A program made the position numbers and the translations under genes. From Bifidobacterium amazonense (GTDB lineage Bacteria > Actinomycetota > Actinomycetes > Actinomycetales > Bifidobacteriaceae), in assembly GCF_018555435.2 (NCBI RefSeq), contig NZ_JAFEJT020000019.1, forward strand, positions 1 to 50,056: a stretch of 50,056 bases of DNA, given 5' to 3'. The stretch's first letter is position 1. The number at the start of each line of letters is the position of its first letter. Of this stretch, positions 24,017-34,345 are shown piece after piece. A model generated the notes under the pieces. It ran no database searches. It saw only the letters and a list, made by a program, of their open reading frames with translations, and was not told the origin of the DNA.

Positions 24017-25072
24017 GTGGCAGAAGCGCAATTCGATGCCCAGTCGGTGACCGATGCGGTGACCGACGGCATTGCCAGAATCGAGAACGCCTCCAGCTCG
24101 GAGGAACTGAAATCCATCAAAAGCGAGGTCATCTCGGCGCTGACCCTCGCCAGCAAGGGCATCGGAGCCTTGCCCGTCGACCAGAAGAAGGACGCCGGCA
24201 AGCTCATGAGCAAGCTGCGCGCCGACTTCGGCCGCGCGTTCGGCGCCAAGGAGACGCAGGTCAAGGCCGACGAAGAGGCCAAGGCGCTCGCCGCCGAAAC
24301 CGTCGACATGACGCTGCCCGTCGAGCGCAAGCCGCTCGGCGCGCGCCACCCGATCTCCAAGGTCATCGAGGACGTCGAGGACTTCTTCACCTCGATGGGC
24401 TGGCAGATCTCCGCCGGCCCCGAAGTGGAGACCGAATGGTACAACTTCGACGCGCTCAACTTCGGTCCCGACCATCCGGCCCGCCAGATGCAGGACACGT
24501 TCTACGTCAAGGGCAACCAGGCCAAGGACGCCGCCGGCTTCGTCGGCTCCAACATGATCGTGCGCACTCAGACCTCGTCCGACCAGGTCCGCGCGCTCAT
24601 CACCCGCGGCGTGCCGCTGTACATCGCCTCCCCGGGCCGCGTGTTCCGCACCGACGAGCTCGACGCCACCCACACGCCGGTCTTCCACCAGTGCGAGGCG
24701 CTCGCCGTCGACAAGCACCTGACCATGGCCGACTTGAAGGGCGTGCTCGACAAGCTCGCCGTCGCCATGTTCGGCCCCGAGGCGAAGACCCGTCTGCGCC
24801 CGAGCTACTTCCCGTTCACCGAGCCGAGCGCCGAGCTCGACCTGTGGTTCCCCGACAAGAAGGGCGGCGCAGGCTGGCTCGAATGGGGCGGCTGCGGCAT
24901 GGTCAACCCGAACGTGCTCAAGTCCGCCGGCATCGACCCGGACGTGTACACCGGCTTCGCGTTCGGCGTCGGCATCGAGCGCACGCTGCTGCTGCGCCAC
25001 GACATCAACGACATGCACGACCTCGTGGAAGGCGACGTGCGATTCAGCGAACAGTTTGTGATGGGGGAGTGA
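24017..25072 (+). CDS. pheS: Phenylalanyl-tRNA synthetase alpha subunit
   Basis: A 351-residue class II synthetase subunit. The N-terminal coiled-coil (about 1-95) binds tRNA. Motif 1 lies around HPISKVIEDVEDFFTSMGW, motif 2 around FRTDELDATHTPVFHQ, and motif 3 in GFAFGVGIERTLLLRH. The phenylalanine pocket includes FPFTEPSAELD. The start GTG 24017 follows GGAAAGG at 6 bases; GTG 24011 and 23993 are in frame but worse placed. No T-box is visible upstream. pheT follows after 8 bases; the (alpha-beta)2 enzyme needs both. Confidence 0.96.
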   Translation: MAEAQFDAQSVTDAVTDGIARIENASSSEELKSIKSEVISALTLASKGIGALPVDQKKDAGKLMSKLRADFGRAFGAKETQVKADEEAKALAAETVDMTLPVERKPLGARHPISKVIEDVEDFFTSMGWQISAGPEVETEWYNFDALNFGPDHPARQMQDTFYVKGNQAKDAAGFVGSNMIVRTQTSSDQVRALITRGVPLYIASPGRVFRTDELDATHTPVFHQCEALAVDKHLTMADLKGVLDKLAVAMFGPEAKTRLRPSYFPFTEPSAELDLWFPDKKGGAGWLEWGGCGMVNPNVLKSAGIDPDVYTGFAFGVGIERTLLLRHDINDMHDLVEGDVRFSEQFVMGE

Positions 25073-25080
25073 GATAGCCC

Positions 25081-27687
25081 ATGCCCATGATCGATATCGA
25101 TTGGCTCAAGGACCACGTCGAGGTTCCCGCGGACCTCACCTATGAGCAGCTCGCCAAGGACCTCGTGCGCGTCGGCCTCGAGGAGGAGGAGATCCACGCC
25201 TCGCAGGTGACCGGTCCGATCGTCGTCGGCTACGTGGTGGACGCCACCCCGGAACCGCAGAAGAACGGCAAGGTCATCAACTGGTGCCACGTCGACTGCG
25301 GCCCCGAATGGAATGAGACCGACGAGAACGGCAACAAGGTGCCGCGCGGCATCATCTGCGGCGCGCCCAACATGAAGGCCGGCGAGAAGGTCGTCGTCAC
25401 GCTGCCGGGCGCCGTGCTGCCGGGCGACTTCAAGATCGAGCCGCGCAAGACCTACGGCCACATCTCCAACGGCATGTGCGCCTCCGAGCGCGAGCTCGGC
25501 CTCGGCGACAACCACGACGGCATCATCCTGCTGCGCAACTACGGCTTCACCCCCGCCGAATACGACGCGCTCAAGCCCGGCGACGACGCGATGCACCTGC
25601 TGCACCTCGACCAGCCGCTGCTCGAGATCAACATCACGCCGGACCGCGGTTACGCGTTCTCCTACCGCGGCGTCGCGCGCGAATACCATCATTCGACCGG
25701 CGCGGCGTACGTCGACCCGGCGATCGAGTACGGCGAGAAGGCCCCGGCCGCGACCGGCGACCCGAACGTCAAGCCCGACATCGAGGTCGTCATCGACGAC
25801 CAGAACCCGATCCACGGCGTGACCGGCTGCGACCGCTACTACGCGCGCGCCGTGCGCGGCTTCAACCCGGCCGCCCACACGCCGAACTGGATGCGCCGCC
25901 GCCTGACCCGCGCCGGCATGCGCTCCATCTCGCTCGCCGTGGACGTGACCAACTACGTGATGCTCGACCTCGGCCAGCCGATGCACGCGTACGACATGGA
26001 CAAGATCGAAGGCCCGATCGTCGTGCGCCGCGCCCACGAAGGCGAGCAGCTGACCACGCTCGACGGCAAAAAGCACGACCTGAGCGTCGAGGACCTGCTC
26101 ATCACCGATTCGCCGAACGGCGAACGCGGCTCGCGCATCCTCGGCATCGCCGGCGTGATGGGCGGACTGTACGGCGAGGTCACCGCGGAGACCAAGAACA
26201 TCCTGCTCGAGGCCGCGCACTTCGACCAAGTGACCGTCGCGCGTTCCGCACGCCGCCACAAGATCCCGTCCGAGGCGTCCCGCCGCTTCGAGCGCGGCGT
26301 CGACACGCAGCTGCAGCCGGCCGCCGCGCAGATGGCCGCCGACCTGCTCTCGCGCTACGGCGACGGCGAGCCGAGCGAGCATCCGGCCGACGTGAACAAC
26401 GTCGTCTTCCGCCGCCCGATCCACTTCAAGGCCAGCGAGGTCGCCCGCGTGGCCGGCCTGAACCTTGACGTGAACCGCATCAGCGACATCCTCACCGACA
26501 TCGGCTGCCGCGTGGCCGGCGGCGGCAACGGCGAGTTCTCCGTGACCGCGCCGAGCTGGCGTCCGGACCTGAACGAACCGTGCGACCTGGTCGAGGAGGT
26601 GGCCCGACTCGTCGGCTACGACGAGATCCCCGTCACCGTGCCGCCGGCGCCGGTCAAGGACGCGGTCGGACTGACCTCCGAGCAGCGCCACCGCCGCCAG
26701 ATCGCCAACGAACTGGCCGAATACGGCATGGTCGAGGCGCTCAGCTACCCGTTCATCGGCGACGAGGAGTACAAGGAGTTCGGCTACGACGCGGAGGCGA
26801 TCAAGCGCGTGAGCGTCGAGGTCGCGAACCCCTTGGCCGGCAACCGTCCGTTCCTGCGCCGCGACATCCTGCCGACGCTGGCCGGCACCGTGCAGCTCAA
26901 CCTGCGTCGCGGCCTCGAGAACATCAGCCTGTACGAGATCGGCCACGTCTACCTGTGGGATCCGAACGCGCCGGCCATCCCGGCCCTGCCGGGCGGCATC
27001 AAGCCGACCGACGAGCAGCTCGCCGCGCTCGACGCCGGCCTGCCCAAGCAGCCGATGCACGTCGCCGGCATCTTCACCGGGCTGGCCGAACACAGCGGCT
27101 GGCTCGGCGACAAGCGCGCGGTCGACTGGAGCGACGCCGCCGAAGCGGTGCAGCGCATCTCCAAGCTGCTGGGCGCCGGACTGACGTTCGACCAGCCGGC
27201 CGCGGCCGACGTGCCCGCCCAGTGGCATCCGGGCCGCGCCGCGCGCGTCATGGCCGGCGACACGTTCGTCGGCATGGTCGGCGAGCTGCACCCGCACGTC
27301 AACGAGGCGCTCGGCTTCCCGGCCCATTCGGCCGCGTTCGAGCTCGACCTGGACGCGCTGTTCGCCACGCTCGACGGCAAGCCGGTCCAGGCCAAGCCGA
27401 TCTCCACGTTCCCGCCGGTCAAGCAGGATCTCGCGTTCACCGTGCCTTCCTCGGTGAGTGCGGCCCAGCTGGCGGACGTGATCCGCAAGGCCGCGGGCGA
27501 CGCGCTCGAGTCGATCGAACTGTTCGACGTGTTCACCGGCGACCAGATCGGCGAGGGACTGAAGTCGCTTGCGTTCGCAGTCGTCTTCCGCGCGCCCGAC
27601 CGCACGCTGACGGCCGAGGACAGCGAGACGATCCGCAAGACGATCGTCGACAGCGCCGCCGAACTCGGCGCCCAGCTGCGCGCCTGA
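25081..27687 (+). CDS. pheT: Phenylalanyl-tRNA synthetase beta subunit
   Basis: The 868-residue protein has the usual order of domains: an EMAP/OB tRNA-binding domain (about 40-165), B3/B4 editing domain (KIPSEASRRFERGVD region at its end), B5 (about 430-505), a catalytic-like core, and a C-terminal anticodon-binding FDX-ACB domain (about 775-868, FPPVKQDLAFTV). Length is slightly above the common 800-830. The start ATG 25081 lies behind GGGGGAG; ATG 25087 is an alternative. It is co-transcribed with pheS. Confidence 0.96.
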   Translation: MPMIDIDWLKDHVEVPADLTYEQLAKDLVRVGLEEEEIHASQVTGPIVVGYVVDATPEPQKNGKVINWCHVDCGPEWNETDENGNKVPRGIICGAPNMKAGEKVVVTLPGAVLPGDFKIEPRKTYGHISNGMCASERELGLGDNHDGIILLRNYGFTPAEYDALKPGDDAMHLLHLDQPLLEINITPDRGYAFSYRGVAREYHHSTGAAYVDPAIEYGEKAPAATGDPNVKPDIEVVIDDQNPIHGVTGCDRYYARAVRGFNPAAHTPNWMRRRLTRAGMRSISLAVDVTNYVMLDLGQPMHAYDMDKIEGPIVVRRAHEGEQLTTLDGKKHDLSVEDLLITDSPNGERGSRILGIAGVMGGLYGEVTAETKNILLEAAHFDQVTVARSARRHKIPSEASRRFERGVDTQLQPAAAQMAADLLSRYGDGEPSEHPADVNNVVFRRPIHFKASEVARVAGLNLDVNRISDILTDIGCRVAGGGNGEFSVTAPSWRPDLNEPCDLVEEVARLVGYDEIPVTVPPAPVKDAVGLTSEQRHRRQIANELAEYGMVEALSYPFIGDEEYKEFGYDAEAIKRVSVEVANPLAGNRPFLRRDILPTLAGTVQLNLRRGLENISLYEIGHVYLWDPNAPAIPALPGGIKPTDEQLAALDAGLPKQPMHVAGIFTGLAEHSGWLGDKRAVDWSDAAEAVQRISKLLGAGLTFDQPAAADVPAQWHPGRAARVMAGDTFVGMVGELHPHVNEALGFPAHSAAFELDLDALFATLDGKPVQAKPISTFPPVKQDLAFTVPSSVSAAQLADVIRKAAGDALESIELFDVFTGDQIGEGLKSLAFAVVFRAPDRTLTAEDSETIRKTIVDSAAELGAQLRA

Positions 27688-27722
27688 TCGCTGATCGCGC
27701 GGAGCGCAGCCGCACGATATGA

Positions 27723-27757
27723 GATGGGGCTTTCCGCCGCAAGGGGAAAGCCCCATC
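27723..27757 (+). terminator. Terminator of pheST
   Basis: GATGGGGCTTTCC (27723-27735) and GGAAAGCCCCATC (27745-27757) make a perfect 13-bp stem with a 9-base loop, followed by ATTGATAT. It lies 35 bases after the pheT stop. Confidence 0.8.
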
Positions 27758-27789
27758 ATTGATATGACGACCATGCAAGGATGGTGACC

Positions 27790-28506
27790 ATGACCGATTC
27801 CCAGAACACGAACGGCGATCAGCCGGGCGAAGGCCAGACCGCCGGGGCGACGCCGAACGGCGCTCCGCAGTACGGGCAGTACCAGCAGCCGGAATACGGC
27901 GCCATGGTCAGCCAGTATCCGGCAGGGTACAACCCGTACGTGTACGGCGCCCCGGATCCGACGCCGGCCACGCCGGCCGCGAACGCCCAACCGAGCATGG
28001 GCCCGGCGGCACCGTCGAACGCCGGCTACGCGCAGTCCGATCCGTACGCGGCGTCCGGCCGGCAGCCGGCGCAGGGCAACGCGGGATACGGGCGGCCGCC
28101 GTATATGCAGCAGTTCCCGCAGCCGCAGCAGCCCCAGCAGACGGCCGACGGGCACACGCCGCGCTACTTCCACGGCATCGACGTCAACGATCCGCGGCAG
28201 AACCCGCTGTACGGCCACTGGGACGCGTATGCGATCATCGCGCTCGTATGCGCGCTGTTCTTCCCGGTGCCGGTGCTGCCGGCCGTGATGGGCGCGATCT
28301 CGATGTGGCGTACGCGCACGCTGAACATGAAGGGCTTCTGGCTGGCGTTCATCGCCGTGTTCGTCAACGTGTTCTTCACGATCATGAGCGTATGGCTGGT
28401 GATGAACGGCATGAGCGTGCTCGACTACTACCAGGAGATGCTCAACATGATCGAAGGCGGTACGGCCGGCACCGGCGGCACGGGGGACGGTCCGATCAGC
28501 GCGTGA
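27790..28506 (+). CDS. DUF4190-type small membrane protein
   Basis: The 238-residue protein starts with about 125 residues of Gln/Pro/Tyr/Gly-rich disordered sequence (QYGQYQQPEYG), then a conserved FHGIDVNDPRQNPLYGHWD, and two membrane helices (about 150-175 and 185-215, IIALVCALFFPVPVLPAVMG; FIAVFVNVFFTIMSVWLV). The paired helices with a short loop resemble DUF4190 proteins, whose function is unknown. ATG 27790 is chosen because AAGGA is 9 bases upstream; ATG 27781 lies on top of it. Confidence 0.7.
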   Translation: MTDSQNTNGDQPGEGQTAGATPNGAPQYGQYQQPEYGAMVSQYPAGYNPYVYGAPDPTPATPAANAQPSMGPAAPSNAGYAQSDPYAASGRQPAQGNAGYGRPPYMQQFPQPQQPQQTADGHTPRYFHGIDVNDPRQNPLYGHWDAYAIIALVCALFFPVPVLPAVMGAISMWRTRTLNMKGFWLAFIAVFVNVFFTIMSVWLVMNGMSVLDYYQEMLNMIEGGTAGTGGTGDGPISA

Positions 28507-28573
28507 CGCCGGCCGGCGCCACGGCATGGCGTGCGCCGACGTGGCGGAATGCGGCATGTCTCGAAAACGACAC

Positions 28574-28600
28574 TGCATAGTTATGCAATGTTCTGCATAA
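28574..28600. promoter_or_regulatory. ArgR-type operator upstream of argC
   Basis: Two overlapping perfect palindromes are seen: TGCATA-GT-TATGCA (28574-28587) and TTATGCA-N6-TGCATAA (28581-28600). TGCAT half-sites spaced this way are the ARG-box form bound by ArgR. TATAGT just downstream (about 28605) could be the -10, so ArgR binding would block the promoter. A related site precedes argG. Confidence 0.75.
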
Positions 28601-28649
28601 AGTGTATAGTGTCGTGATGTTCACGTACATCAAGGAAAAGAGACATGAC

Positions 28650-29744
28650 ATGGCGAAGCATACGGTAGCCGTGGCAGGTGCGACCGGATACGCGGGAGGC
28701 GAGGCGCTGCGCATTCTGGCCGCGCATCCCGACTTCGAGGTCACCTGCGTGGCCGGCCATTCGTCGGTGGGGGACAAGCTGGGCAAGCACATGCCGCACA
28801 TCCCGCAGCTGGCCGACCTGACCGTCGAGGACACCACGCCCGAGGCGCTCAACGGCCACGACGTCATCATCCTCGCGCTGCCGCACGGCGCGTCCGGCGC
28901 ACTGGCCGCCCAACTCGACCCCCACGCCGTGGTCGTCGACCTCGGCGCCGACCACAGGCTCGAGGAAAAGACCGCGTGGGACGAATACTACGGCGGCGAC
29001 TTCTACGAACACTGGACGTACGGCATGCCCGAACTCATCGTCGGCAAGGAGGCCGACGGCACGTACCGACGCCAGCGCGAGACCCTGCCGGGCGCCAAGC
29101 GCATCGCGGGCCCGGGCTGCAACGTGACCGCCGTCACGCTCGCCATGCAGCCGGGAGTCGCCGAAGGACTCATCGAACCGGACAGCATCGTCGCCGACCT
29201 CGCCGTCGGCTATTCGGGCGCCGGCAAGAACCTCAAGCGCACCAATCTACTGGCCGCCGAGGCGCTCGGCTCCGCCGTGCCCTACGGCGTGGGCGGCACC
29301 CACCGGCACATCCCCGAGATCCTGCAGAACCTCGCGCACGCCGCAGGTCTCGGTGCGGCCGACGCGGCCCGGTTCACGCTCGGCTTCACGCCGATCCTCG
29401 TGCCGATGTCGCGCGGCATCCTCGCCGTCGTCTCCGCGAAGATGAGCGAGAAGGCCGCCGCGATGAGCGACGACGAGATCCGCAAGGTATGGCTCGACGC
29501 CTACGCCGGACAGGACTTCATGAACGTGCTGCCGGCCGGCACGCTGCCTGCCACGGCCAACATCGTCGGCTCCAACGCGGCCCACATCCAGGTCGCCGCC
29601 GACCGCAAGGCCGGTCGCCTGCTCGCCTTCGCCGCCATCGACAACCTCAACCGCGGCACCGCGGGACAGGCCGTCCAATCCCTGAACATCGCACTCGGCC
29701 TGCCGGAGGACGCGGGCCTTACCAAGATCGGAGTAGCACCGTGA
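28650..29744 (+). CDS. argC: N-acetyl-gamma-glutamyl-phosphate reductase
   Basis: The 364-residue enzyme carries out the third step of arginine synthesis, reducing N-acetylglutamyl phosphate with NADPH. It has the Rossmann motif AVAGATGYAGGEALR at the N-terminus and the catalytic cysteine in AGPGCNVTAV, plus the substrate motif GVGGTHRHIPEI. The start ATG 28650 matches the family N-terminus; the frame is open to 28602. It opens the argCJBDFRGH cluster and overlaps argJ by 4 bases. Confidence 0.96.
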   Translation: MAKHTVAVAGATGYAGGEALRILAAHPDFEVTCVAGHSSVGDKLGKHMPHIPQLADLTVEDTTPEALNGHDVIILALPHGASGALAAQLDPHAVVVDLGADHRLEEKTAWDEYYGGDFYEHWTYGMPELIVGKEADGTYRRQRETLPGAKRIAGPGCNVTAVTLAMQPGVAEGLIEPDSIVADLAVGYSGAGKNLKRTNLLAAEALGSAVPYGVGGTHRHIPEILQNLAHAAGLGAADAARFTLGFTPILVPMSRGILAVVSAKMSEKAAAMSDDEIRKVWLDAYAGQDFMNVLPAGTLPATANIVGSNAAHIQVAADRKAGRLLAFAAIDNLNRGTAGQAVQSLNIALGLPEDAGLTKIGVAP

Positions 29745-30913
29745 GCGTCACATTCGCACAAGGCTTCTCCGCGGCCGGCGTGGTCGCGGGCATTTCCGCC
29801 GTCGAAGGCAAGAAGGATCTGGCGCTCGTCGTCAACAACGGCCCGCTGGACGCGGCCGCCGGCGTGTTCACCTTCAACCGTTTCTGCGCGGCCCCCGTGC
29901 AGTGGAGCCGCAAGGCCGTGGCCGACGGGCATATCAAGGCCGTGATCCTCAACTCGGGCGGCGCCAATGCGTGCACCGGCGAGGCCGGCTACGCGCAGTC
30001 CCAGGCCACCGCCGAAACCGTCGCGTCGCTCGTCGGCGCGGACGCGAACGACATCGCCGTATGCTCCACCGGCCTGATCGGCGAGCTGCTGCCGCTCGAC
30101 AACGTGCTCGCCGGCGCCCGCAGCGCCTACGCTGCGCTGGCCGACACCGCCGAAGCCGGCGCGGACGCCTCGCATGCGATCATGACCACCGACACCAAGC
30201 CGAAGACCGTCACGTTCGAAAGCAAGGCCGGCTGGCGCATCGGCGGCATGGTCAAGGGCTCGGGCATGATCGCCCCGCAGCTGGCCACCATGCTGTGCGT
30301 CATCACCACCGACGCCGTCGTCACGGCCGGACAGCTGCAGGCCGCGCTCTCCGCCGGCGTCGACACGTCGTTCAACCGCATCGACGTGGACGGCTGCATG
30401 TCCACCAACGACACCGTGCTGTTGCTCGCCTCCGGGGCCTCGGGCGTCGAACCCGATCCGGACGAGTTCAATGCACTCGTCGCCGACGCGTGCGCGTCGC
30501 TTGCCCGCCAGATCATCGGCGACGGCGAGGGCGCCAGCCACGACATCCGCATCACCGTCACCGGCGCGACCAGCGAAGAGGCCGCGTTGGCCTGCGGCCG
30601 TGCGGTCGCCGCATCCAACCTGCTCAAGTGCGCGATCAGCGGCAACGACCCGAACTGGGGGCGCATCGTCTCCTCGCTCGGCACCGTGCCGGTCGACGTC
30701 GCCCCCTACGACTCGAACAAGGTGACCGTCGACGTCAACGGCGTGCGCATCTGCGAGAACGGCGGCGCCGGACGCGACCGCAGCGAGGTCGACATGACCC
30801 CGCGCGAAGTCCACATCGACATCGACCTGAATGCGGGAGAGGCGGCCGCCACCGTCTGGACCGACGACCTGACCCACGAATACGTCCACATCAACGCCGA
30901 CTACGAAAGCTGA
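29741..30913 (+). CDS. argJ: Glutamate N-acetyltransferase (ornithine acetyltransferase)
   Basis: The 390-residue enzyme recycles the acetyl group from acetylornithine to glutamate. It is an Ntn-type protein cut by itself into two chains at the Ala-Thr bond in PQLATMLCVITTDA, where Thr is the nucleophile. KGSGMIAP and GNDPNWGRI are also conserved. No argA or argE occurs in the cluster, so ArgJ is expected to run the cyclic pathway. The start is GTG 29741, overlapping the argC stop by 4 bases, with GGAG upstream. Confidence 0.96.
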   Translation: MSVTFAQGFSAAGVVAGISAVEGKKDLALVVNNGPLDAAAGVFTFNRFCAAPVQWSRKAVADGHIKAVILNSGGANACTGEAGYAQSQATAETVASLVGADANDIAVCSTGLIGELLPLDNVLAGARSAYAALADTAEAGADASHAIMTTDTKPKTVTFESKAGWRIGGMVKGSGMIAPQLATMLCVITTDAVVTAGQLQAALSAGVDTSFNRIDVDGCMSTNDTVLLLASGASGVEPDPDEFNALVADACASLARQIIGDGEGASHDIRITVTGATSEEAALACGRAVAASNLLKCAISGNDPNWGRIVSSLGTVPVDVAPYDSNKVTVDVNGVRICENGGAGRDRSEVDMTPREVHIDIDLNAGEAAATVWTDDLTHEYVHINADYES

Positions 30914-30933
30914 CCAGGCCGACGGGTGTGACG

Positions 30934-31019
30934 GTCCGGCAGCCGGCCTCCATCGCCCGACACGCTCCGGGCCGCTCGGCCAAGTCATACGGTCGGGCGA
31001 CGGATGCCGGCCACCGGAC
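30934..31019. repeat. Intergenic palindrome with conserved 40-base core, copy 1
   Basis: Arms of 23 bases (30934-30956 and 30997-31019) pair at 19 positions. They enclose a 40-base core (30957-30996) beginning CCGACACGCTCCGGGCC. The identical core, in reverse orientation, occurs at 47576-47615 inside unrelated arms. The element fills the argJ-argB gap, inside the arginine operon, where it could act as an RNA stem or attenuator. Confidence 0.75.
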
Positions 31020-31064
31020 CTCGTGTGGGGCTAGGCCATAGATACATCAGTAAGAAAGAAGACA

Positions 31065-32021
31065 ATGGCAACAGAACTGAAGGGACCGGGGTTCCACTTC
31101 GACGTGCACACCGACCTGCGCGCCGACCAGAAGGCGGAAGTGCTCATCGAGGCGCTCCCGTGGCTCGAGGAGTTCGCCGGCAAGCGCATCGTCATCAAAT
31201 ACGGCGGCAACGCGATGATCGACGACCATCTGAAGCAATGCTTCGCCGAGGATATGGTCTTCCTGCGGCAGGTCGGCCTGCACCCGGTCGTGGTGCACGG
31301 CGGCGGCCCGCAGATCTCGCAGATGCTCAAGGCGCTCGGCATCAAGTCCGAGTTCAAGGGCGGCCTGCGCGTCACCACGCCCGAGGCGATGGACGTGGTG
31401 CGCATGGTCCTCACCGGCAAGGTGTCGCGTGAACTGGTCGGCCTGATCAACGCGCACGGCCCGCTCGCCGTCGGCCTGTCCGGCGAGGACGGCGGCCTGT
31501 TCTCCGCCATGCAGCGCAAGCCCGTCATCGACGGCAAGCCCACCGACATCGGCCTCGTCGGCGACGTCGTGAGCGTCGACGCGTCCGCCGTCGAGGACCT
31601 GATCGCCGCCGGACGCATCCCGGTCGTCTCGTCCGTCGCGCCGAACGAGGACGACGCGACCGAAGTGCTCAACGTGAACGCCGACTCGGCAGCCGCCGCA
31701 CTCGCCGCCGCGCTGGGCGCCAGCAAGCTCGTCATTCTGACCGACGTGGACGGCCTGTACGCCGACTGGCCCGACCGCAACTCGCTGATCGGCCGCATCG
31801 GCGTGGAGAACCTGCGCGACATGCTGCCCGACCTCGAGTCCGGCATGCGACCGAAGATGGAGGCGTGCGTGCGCGCCATCGACGGCGGGGTGCCGAAGGC
31901 CCACATCATCGATGGCCGCAAGCCGCATTCGATCCTGAACGAGATTTTCACCAGCGCCGGCATCGGCACCATGGTCGTGCCCGAGGACGGCGTCGAAATG
32001 AGGAGTTCGTATGGTTACTGA
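31065..32021 (+). CDS. argB: Acetylglutamate kinase
   Basis: The 318-residue enzyme phosphorylates N-acetylglutamate. It is an amino-acid kinase fold with [11 protein letters not shown] near the N-terminus, [10 protein letters not shown], and the C-terminal [14 protein letters not shown] and [14 protein letters not shown] motifs. It is longer than Escherichia coli ArgB at the N-terminus, as in arginine-inhibited hexameric forms, so feedback inhibition is likely. The start is ATG 31065 after a purine-rich AAGAAAGAAG. Its end overlaps argD by 11 bases. Confidence 0.96.
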   Translation: MATELKGPGFHFDVHTDLRADQKAEVLIEALPWLEEFAGKRIVIKYGGNAMIDDHLKQCFAEDMVFLRQVGLHPVVVHGGGPQISQMLKALGIKSEFKGGLRVTTPEAMDVVRMVLTGKVSRELVGLINAHGPLAVGLSGEDGGLFSAMQRKPVIDGKPTDIGLVGDVVSVDASAVEDLIAAGRIPVVSSVAPNEDDATEVLNVNADSAAAALAAALGASKLVILTDVDGLYADWPDRNSLIGRIGVENLRDMLPDLESGMRPKMEACVRAIDGGVPKAHIIDGRKPHSILNEIFTSAGIGTMVVPEDGVEMRSSYGY

Positions 32022-33306
32022 GCACACGGAAACGCTGGGGTCCAAAGACTCCAAATGGCTGGGGGAGTACTCCCAGGTGCACATGAACGTGTTCGGCACG
32101 CCGTTGCGCGTGCTCGACCACGGCCAGGGCACGCACATCTGGGACGTCGACGGCAACGAATACCTCGACTTCCTCGCCGGCATCGCCGTCAACTCGATCG
32201 GCTACGCGCACCCCAAGTGGGTCAAGGCCGTCTCCGAGCAGGCCGCGAAGGTCGCGCACACCAGCAACTACTTCGCCACCGAGCCGCAGATCAAGCTCGC
32301 CGCCAAGCTCGTCGAACTCGCCGGCGCGCCGGAAGGCTCGCACGTCTACTTCGGCAACTCGGGCGCGGAAGGCAACGAGGCGGCCATCAAGCTCGCCAAG
32401 CTGTACGGGCGCACCCTGCCCGGCGCCCTGCCCGACATGGGCGGCAAGCCGGCGCGCATCATCGCGCTCACCCACGGCTTCCACGGCCGCACGCTCGGCG
32501 CGCTGTCCGCCACCTGGAAGCCCGCCATCCGCACCCCGTTCGAGCCGCTCGTGCCCGGCATCGAATTCGTCGAGGCCGGCAACCCGATGGCCCTGTACGA
32601 GGCGTTCTCGCAGACCGGCAAGGGCCATTACGGCAAAGGCCCGGTCGCCGCGGTCATCATGGAGCTCATCCAGGGCGAGGCCGGCGTGCGCCCGCTCGGC
32701 GCGGACTACGTCAAGAAGATCCGCCAGATGTGCGACATCAACCACGCGCTGCTCATCATCGACGAGGTGCAGACCGGCATGGGCCGCACCGGCAAGTGGT
32801 TCGCATTCCAGCGCGAGGACCTCTCCGGCGGCGTCACCCCCGACATGGTCACCTTCGCCAAGGGCGTGGCCGGCGGCTTCCCGATGGGCGGCATGATCGC
32901 CTTCGGCTCCAAGCTCTCCGCGCTGTTCACCCCCGGCTCTCACGGCTCCACCTTCGCCGGCAACCCGCTCGGCGCGGCCGCGGGCCTGGCCACCATCGGC
33001 GTGATCGAGGACGAGCACCTCGTCGCCAACGCCGAGGAGCGTGGCAGGCAGCTGCGCGAGGGCATCATGGCCACCGGCAACCCGCTGTTCGCCTCCACGC
33101 GCGGCCGTGGCCTGCTCGACGCGGCCCAGCTGAGCCACCCGTGCGCCCACGCCGCGATGAACTGGGCGCTCGAACACGGCCTGATCGTCAACGCGGTCGC
33201 GCCGGACGCGCTGCGCTTCGCCCCGCCGCTCAACGTCACCGAACAGGACATCGACCAGGCGCTCGCGATCCTCGCGCGCATCCCCGACGATCTGCCCAAC
33301 GACTGA
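32011..33306 (+). CDS. argD: Acetylornithine aminotransferase
   Basis: A 431-residue class III PLP aminotransferase. Motifs include [29 protein letters not shown], the [13 protein letters not shown] with the cofactor Asp, and the Schiff-base Lys in [11 protein letters not shown]. It uses glutamate to make N-acetylornithine. The start ATG 32011 has GAGGAG 5 bases upstream inside argB, so the two are translationally coupled. Confidence 0.96.
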   Translation: MVTEHTETLGSKDSKWLGEYSQVHMNVFGTPLRVLDHGQGTHIWDVDGNEYLDFLAGIAVNSIGYAHPKWVKAVSEQAAKVAHTSNYFATEPQIKLAAKLVELAGAPEGSHVYFGNSGAEGNEAAIKLAKLYGRTLPGALPDMGGKPARIIALTHGFHGRTLGALSATWKPAIRTPFEPLVPGIEFVEAGNPMALYEAFSQTGKGHYGKGPVAAVIMELIQGEAGVRPLGADYVKKIRQMCDINHALLIIDEVQTGMGRTGKWFAFQREDLSGGVTPDMVTFAKGVAGGFPMGGMIAFGSKLSALFTPGSHGSTFAGNPLGAAAGLATIGVIEDEHLVANAEERGRQLREGIMATGNPLFASTRGRGLLDAAQLSHPCAHAAMNWALEHGLIVNAVAPDALRFAPPLNVTEQDIDQALAILARIPDDLPND

Positions 33307-33375
33307 CGGTACACGCGTCGGCAATCGCATCAACCGCAACAATCGAACACGTAACCCACGTAACAAGGAGTACCA

Positions 33376-34341
33376 ATGACCGGTCAGCTTCGTCACATGC
33401 TGCGCGACGACGATCTCAACCACGAGGAGCAGAAGCAGGTCCTCGAACTCGGCATGAAGTTCCGCGAGAACCGCTTCTACAAGCAGCCGTTCGCCGGCCC
33501 GCAGGCCGTCGCCGTGCTGTTCGACAAGCCCAGCACCCGCACCCGCTCCAGCTTCTCCATCGGCGTCGCCGAACTCGGCGGCTATCCGCTCGTCATCGAC
33601 AAGTCCGGCTCCCAGCTCGGCCGCGGCGAGCCGGTCGCCGACACCGCCCGCGTGCTCACCCGCATGGCGTACGGCATCGTCTGGCGCACCTTCGGCCAGG
33701 ACCGCGTCGAGGAGATGGCCAAGTACGCCACCTGCCCGGTCGTCAACGCCCTGACCGACGACTTCCACCCCTGCCAGGTGCTCGCCGACTTCCTGACCAT
33801 CGCCCAGTTCCGCGGCGGCGTGGACGCGCTCGCCGGCAAGACCATCGCCTACGTGGGCGACGCGGCCAACAACATGGCCAACTCGTACCTGCTGGCCGGT
33901 GCCGTCGCCGGCATGCACGTGCGCGTGGCCGGCCCGTACGGCTACCTGCCGCGCAAGGACATCGTCGCCGACGCCGAGCGCATCGCCGCCGAGAACGGCG
34001 GTTCGATCCTCGTGACCACCGACCCGCGCGAGGCCGTGGCCGACGCCGACTGCATCTTCACCGACACGTGGGTCTCGATGGGAGAGGAGGCCGAGTACGC
34101 GATCCGTTCCAAGCCGTTCTGGGACTATCAGGTCAACGACGAGCTCATGGCGCTCGCCAAGCCGGACGCGTTGTTCCAGCACTGCCTGCCCGCCTACCGC
34201 GGCAAGGAGGTCACCGAATCGGTGATCGACGGACCGCAGTCCGTGGTGTGGGACGAGGCCGAGAACCGCCTGCACGCGCAGAAGGCGCTCCTGACCTGGC
34301 TCGTCGGCCAGCAGCGCGGCGACGAGAGCCTGCTCGCCTGA
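33376..34341 (+). CDS. argF: Ornithine carbamoyltransferase
   Basis: The 321-residue enzyme makes citrulline from ornithine and carbamoyl phosphate. Carbamoyl-phosphate motif [18 protein letters not shown], and ornithine-binding [11 protein letters not shown] are all present, and length fits the anabolic enzyme. The start ATG 33376 follows AAGGAG at 7 bases. argR starts 4 bases after its stop. Confidence 0.97.
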   Translation: MTGQLRHMLRDDDLNHEEQKQVLELGMKFRENRFYKQPFAGPQAVAVLFDKPSTRTRSSFSIGVAELGGYPLVIDKSGSQLGRGEPVADTARVLTRMAYGIVWRTFGQDRVEEMAKYATCPVVNALTDDFHPCQVLADFLTIAQFRGGVDALAGKTIAYVGDAANNMANSYLLAGAVAGMHVRVAGPYGYLPRKDIVADAERIAAENGGSILVTTDPREAVADADCIFTDTWVSMGEEAEYAIRSKPFWDYQVNDELMALAKPDALFQHCLPAYRGKEVTESVIDGPQSVVWDEAENRLHAQKALLTWLVGQQRGDESLLA

Positions 34342-34345
34342 CGCT

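Noticed and set aside
24805..28578. 1257-residue open frame on the minus strand
   Set aside because: It is antisense to pheS, pheT and the DUF4190 gene, with low-complexity Arg/Val/Ala composition. It is a shadow of real genes.
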